Assembly: GCF_003752025.1 (NCBI RefSeq)
Contig: NZ_RJKR01000011.1
Coordinates: 186,001-250,000, forward strand
DNA from: Curtobacterium sp. PhB115
GTDB taxonomy: Bacteria; Actinomycetota; Actinomycetes; Actinomycetales; Microbacteriaceae
Direction of reading: 5' to 3'
Length of the DNA: 64,000 bases
A program made the translations under genes and the position numbers. The notes beneath the pieces are model-generated. The model was not told the DNA's origin, made no database searches, and worked only from the letters and a program-made list of their open reading frames with translations. Numbering within the stretch: the stretch's first letter is position 1; each line of letters begins with the position of its first letter. Shown one piece after another: positions 61,516 to 64,000 of this stretch.

Positions 61516-62580
61516 CTACCGCCGCGCCCGCGGGTGAGCCGTCTGGTACACGTCCCGCAGCATGTCCGCCGTGACCATCGTGTAGATCTGCGTCGTCGCC
61601 ACACTCGCGTGCCCGAGCAACTCCTGCACCACCCGCACGTCGGCACCGCCCTCGAGCAGGTGCGTCGCGAACGAGTGCCGGAAGGTGTGCGGCGAGACGT
61701 GCGCCTCGAGGCCCGCCGCCTCCGCTGCCGCCTGGATCACGAGCCACGCACTCTGCCGCGACAGTCGGGCACCCCGGGCACCGAGGAACAGCGCCGGCGT
61801 CGACGGACCCCGCGCCGCGAACACCGGCCGCGCCCGCACCAGGTAGGCGTCGATCGCGGCCCGCGCGAAGCTGCCGAGCGGGACGACCCGCTGCTTGTTC
61901 CCCTTGCCGGTGACCTTCACGACGGCGAGACCGTCGGCCGCGGGGGCGGAGCCGTCGGGCGCGGAGCCGTCGGCCGCGGGCGCGGGCGCGAAGCCGTCGG
62001 GCGCGAAGCCGTCGGACAGCGTCGCGACGTCGTCGACCGACAACCCCACGGCCTCCGAGATCCGCGCACCGGTGGCGTAGAGCAGCTCGAGCAGCGCCCT
62101 GTCCCGGAGCCGCACGGGGTCGTCGACACCGTCGTCGGCCGCCACCGCTCCGAGCAACCGCTCCATGTCCTCGATCGAGATCGCCTTCGGCAACCGCGTC
62201 GGGGCCTTCGGCGGGCGGACGGCGGTGCCGGGGTCGATCGGCAGCCAGCCCTCCCCTGCCGCGAAGGCCGTGAACGAGCGCACCGAACTGAGCATCCGGG
62301 CGATGGACCGCGGCGCGAGCGGACCCGACGGGCGCGTCGCCAGGTGGGTCACGAACCCCGAGACGTCCGCACGAGCCAGTCGCCCGACGTCGTCGAGCAC
62401 CAACGCTCCACCGGCACGGTCCGCGCCGTCGGAGTCGGAGTCGACCACCGGAGCCGACTCCAGCCACGACGCGAACACCGCGAGGTCCCGCCGGTACGCC
62501 GACAGGGTGTGCTGCGACAGCCCACGCTCGATCGCGACGTGCCGCAGGTACGTCTCGGTGGCACGGTCGAGCGGGATCAC
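61516..62580 (-). CDS. xerD: Tyrosine recombinase XerD
   Basis: A 354-residue recombinase that resolves chromosome dimers at dif. Catalytic residues are R173 (ATGARISEA), H298 and R301 (HTFRH), H324 (LGHAS) and Y333 (TQIYT). It is ~50 residues longer than usual because of inserts at ~46-59 and ~189-217; the latter is a Asp-Gly-Ser/Phe-Ala-Pro repeat. The placement beside a NUDIX hydrolase and pyrG is typical. Confidence 0.92.
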   Translation of the reverse strand: MIPLDRATETYLRHVAIERGLSQHTLSAYRRDLAVFASWLESAPVVDSDSDGADRAGGALVLDDVGRLARADVSGFVTHLATRPSGPLAPRSIARMLSSVRSFTAFAAGEGWLPIDPGTAVRPPKAPTRLPKAISIEDMERLLGAVAADDGVDDPVRLRDRALLELLYATGARISEAVGLSVDDVATLSDGFAPDGFAPAPAADGSAPDGSAPAADGLAVVKVTGKGNKQRVVPLGSFARAAIDAYLVRARPVFAARGPSTPALFLGARGARLSRQSAWLVIQAAAEAAGLEAHVSPHTFRHSFATHLLEGGADVRVVQELLGHASVATTQIYTMVTADMLRDVYQTAHPRARR

Positions 62581-62589
62581 GCCACGAGG

Positions 62590-63159
62590 CTAGCGCCGCT
62601 CGGCAGCGTCCACCGCGAGCACGGCCACGACCAGCCCGGAGTTGTGCAGCCGTCCGTCCAGGATCGCCTCCACCAGCTCGGCCCGCGGCACCCAGCGCTT
62701 CACGATGTCGGCCTCCTCGGCCTCGCGGTCGAAGGCGTCGGCGGTCGCACGCACGCCGCGGGCCCGGTAGACCTGCAGGAACTCGTTGCTCCCACCCGAC
62801 GAGGTGTTGTACCGGACGAGGGGCTCCCACTCGTCGGCCTCGAGGTCTGCCTCTTCCGCCAGCTCGCGCTTCGCGGCGGTCAGGTGGTCCTCGCCCTCCA
62901 TGTCGAGCAGCCCCGCGGGCAGCTCCCAGTCACGCACCCGGACCGGGTGCCGGTACTGCTGGATGACCAGGACTCGGCCCTCGTCGTCCTCGGCGTAGAC
63001 CGCGACGGCGCCGGTGTGGTCGATGTACTCGCGCACCATCGAGTCGTCGTGGTACGCGATGGTGTCGCGACGAACGTCCCACACGGCACCCTCGTACACG
63101 ACGGTGGAATCGGTGACCTCGAACGAGGCGGCTTCGTCAGCGATGGGTGCGTCAGTCAC
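62590..63159 (-). CDS. NUDIX hydrolase, ADP-ribose pyrophosphatase-like
   Basis: A 189-residue enzyme that hydrolyses nucleoside diphosphate sugars. The Nudix box GEDHLTAAKRELAEEADLEA follows WELPAGLLDM. It lies 9 bp before xerD, so they are co-transcribed. GTG at 63159 is the chosen start. Confidence 0.9.
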   Translation of the reverse strand: MTDAPIADEAASFEVTDSTVVYEGAVWDVRRDTIAYHDDSMVREYIDHTGAVAVYAEDDEGRVLVIQQYRHPVRVRDWELPAGLLDMEGEDHLTAAKRELAEEADLEADEWEPLVRYNTSSGGSNEFLQVYRARGVRATADAFDREAEEADIVKRWVPRAELVEAILDGRLHNSGLVVAVLAVDAAERR

Positions 63160-63218
63160 GGACCCATCCAAGCACGCGCGCCTCGCGGAACCAGGTTCAG
63201 TGGACGCGACCACACGAA

Positions 63219-63258
63219 GACGGGAGGCGCGGTGCCAGCTGGCACCGCGCCTCCAGTC
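63219..63258. terminator. Convergent-copy repeat hairpin after pyrG
   Basis: An 18-bp stem with one mismatch (63219-63236 with 63241-63258; GACGGGAGGCGCGGTGCC) and AGCT loop, 15 nt after the pyrG stop. Confidence 0.75.
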
Positions 63259-63272
63259 AGAACGCCGTCGCG

Positions 63273-64000
63273 TTACGCGACCTGCTCCTCGTTCTGCGGG
63301 TCGAACAGGCTGGACGCCTCGTGGCGCTCGATCGCGGCCGCGACGAGCCCCGCGAACAGCGGGTGCGCGTGCGTCGGACGCGAGCGGAGCTCCGGGTGCG
63401 CCTGCGTGGCGATGTAGAACGGGTGCACGTCGCGCGGCAGCTCGACGTACTCGACCAGGGTGCCGTCGGGCGACGTGCCCGAGAAGACCAGGCCGGCGTC
63501 CGCGATCTGCTCGCGGTACTTGTTGTTCACCTCGTAGCGGTGACGGTGACGCTCGGAGGCCTCCGGCGCACCGTACAGCTCGGCCGCGAGGGACCCCTCG
63601 GTGAACGACGCCGGGTACAGACCGAGGCGCATCGTGCCGCCCAGGTCGCCGCCGGCGATGATGTCCACCTGCTCCGCCATGGTCGCGATGACCGGCGTCG
63701 AGGTCTCCGGGTCGAACTCGGTGCTCGACGCATCGGTCAGGCCGACCTCGTGCCGGGCGTACTCGATGACCATGCACTGCAGGCCGAGGCACAGGCCGAG
63801 CGTCGGGATGCCCTGCTCGCGGGCGAAGCGCAGCGCGCCGAGCTTGCCCTCGATGCCACGGACGCCGAAGCCGCCGGGGATGCAGATGCCGTCGACGTCA
63901 CCGAGCTGCTTCGCAGCGCCCTCCGGCGTGGTGCAGTCGTCCGAGACGACCCACTTCAGCGTGACCTTCGCGTCGTGCGCGAAGCCACCGGCACGGAGCG
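63273..64000 (-). CDS. pyrG: CTP synthase, C-terminal part (5' end beyond window)
   Basis: The visible 242 codons are the glutamine amidotransferase domain that delivers ammonia for UTP to CTP conversion. Seen: oxyanion region [13 protein letters not shown], nucleophile Cys in [13 protein letters not shown], and the His-Glu pair in [10 protein letters not shown]. The synthase domain and start are outside the window. Confidence 0.95.
   Translation of the reverse strand, partial: LRAGGFAHDAKVTLKWVVSDDCTTPEGAAKQLGDVDGICIPGGFGVRGIEGKLGALRFAREQGIPTLGLCLGLQCMVIEYARHEVGLTDASSTEFDPETSTPVIATMAEQVDIIAGGDLGGTMRLGLYPASFTEGSLAAELYGAPEASERHRHRYEVNNKYREQIADAGLVFSGTSPDGTLVEYVELPRDVHPFYIATQAHPELRSRPTHAHPLFAGLVAAAIERHEASSLFDPQNEEQVA

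Noticed and set aside
61516-62580. Phage-type integrase marking a mobile island
   Set aside because: Catalytic motifs, length of core and the pyrG/NUDIX neighbourhood identify chromosomal XerD.

Overview
This is a GC-rich actinobacterial chromosome segment. Gene content and style suggest Microbacteriaceae, possibly Curtobacterium-like: a class Ib nrdHIEF operon, the neighbourhood pyrG / NUDIX hydrolase / xerD, a DUF3516-type DEFH-box helicase, a DUF6458 protein, many LacI-controlled sugar ABC operons, GTG/TTG starts and several genes that look leaderless. The genus is an inference; there is no rRNA in the window. I found no tRNA, rRNA, CRISPR array or intact insertion sequence.

Layout. 1-3.8 kb: the C-terminally cut end of an MFS glycoside transporter with a divergent TetR regulator, a secreted Ig/Fn3-type protein and a second TetR. 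4.0-8.7 kb: an overlapping operon DUF6421 - SDR - threonine-aldolase-like enzyme, then an unusual zinc-ribbon SDR. 8.9-15.5 kb: a GH42 beta-galactosidase operon (solute-binding lipoprotein, two permeases, hydrolase) with a LacI regulator and a near-ideal lac-type operator. 15.6-19.7 kb: a potassium channel, then a LysR regulator divergent from mesX-mesD (folate-independent methionine synthesis). 19.8-23.1 kb: a five-gene operon resembling the Bacillus sdp peptide-toxin system (secreted peptide precursor, DUF5819/SdpA-like, HTTM/SdpB-like, beta-lactamase-fold hydrolase, DUF1648/SdpI-like membrane protein); this is the most interesting system here. 23.3-30.6 kb: a GH127-type beta-L-arabinofuranosidase ABC operon with its LacI regulator and a kinase-like protein. 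30.9-35.3 kb: a patchwork of secreted, small membrane and orphan genes, one broken by an in-frame amber codon. 35.5-39.5 kb: nrdHIEF with two NrdR boxes and a DnaA-box-like cluster. 39.8-48.9 kb: housekeeping and catabolic single genes (MFS, aldo/keto reductase, lipoprotein, RNase HI, epimerase, helicase, luciferase-like oxidoreductase). 49-54 kb: a candidate small RNA, then a GH3 beta-glucosidase - MFS operon with a divergent TetR, a paralogue of the module at the left end. 54-64 kb: an epimerase, a methyltransferase/ArsR pair divergent from an MFS exporter, small membrane proteins, a degenerate DksA-type protein, a second luciferase-like oxidoreductase, xerD, a NUDIX hydrolase and the C-terminal part of pyrG.

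A recurrent sequence theme runs through the window: a short GC-rich repeat with core CTGGAGGCGCGG. Where two copies face each other they form strong hairpins in terminator positions (8.7, 23.3, 36.6, 53.9 and 63.2 kb). Single copies lie between genes and even inside protein N-termini. A longer 77-bp version occurs twice in direct orientation (19.70 and 30.66 kb), bracketing the sdp-like and GH127 gene clusters.

Together the genes describe a plant- or soil-associated heterotroph that takes up and splits plant-derived glycosides (GH42, GH127, GH3), makes methionine by an alternative route, and may make a secreted antimicrobial peptide.
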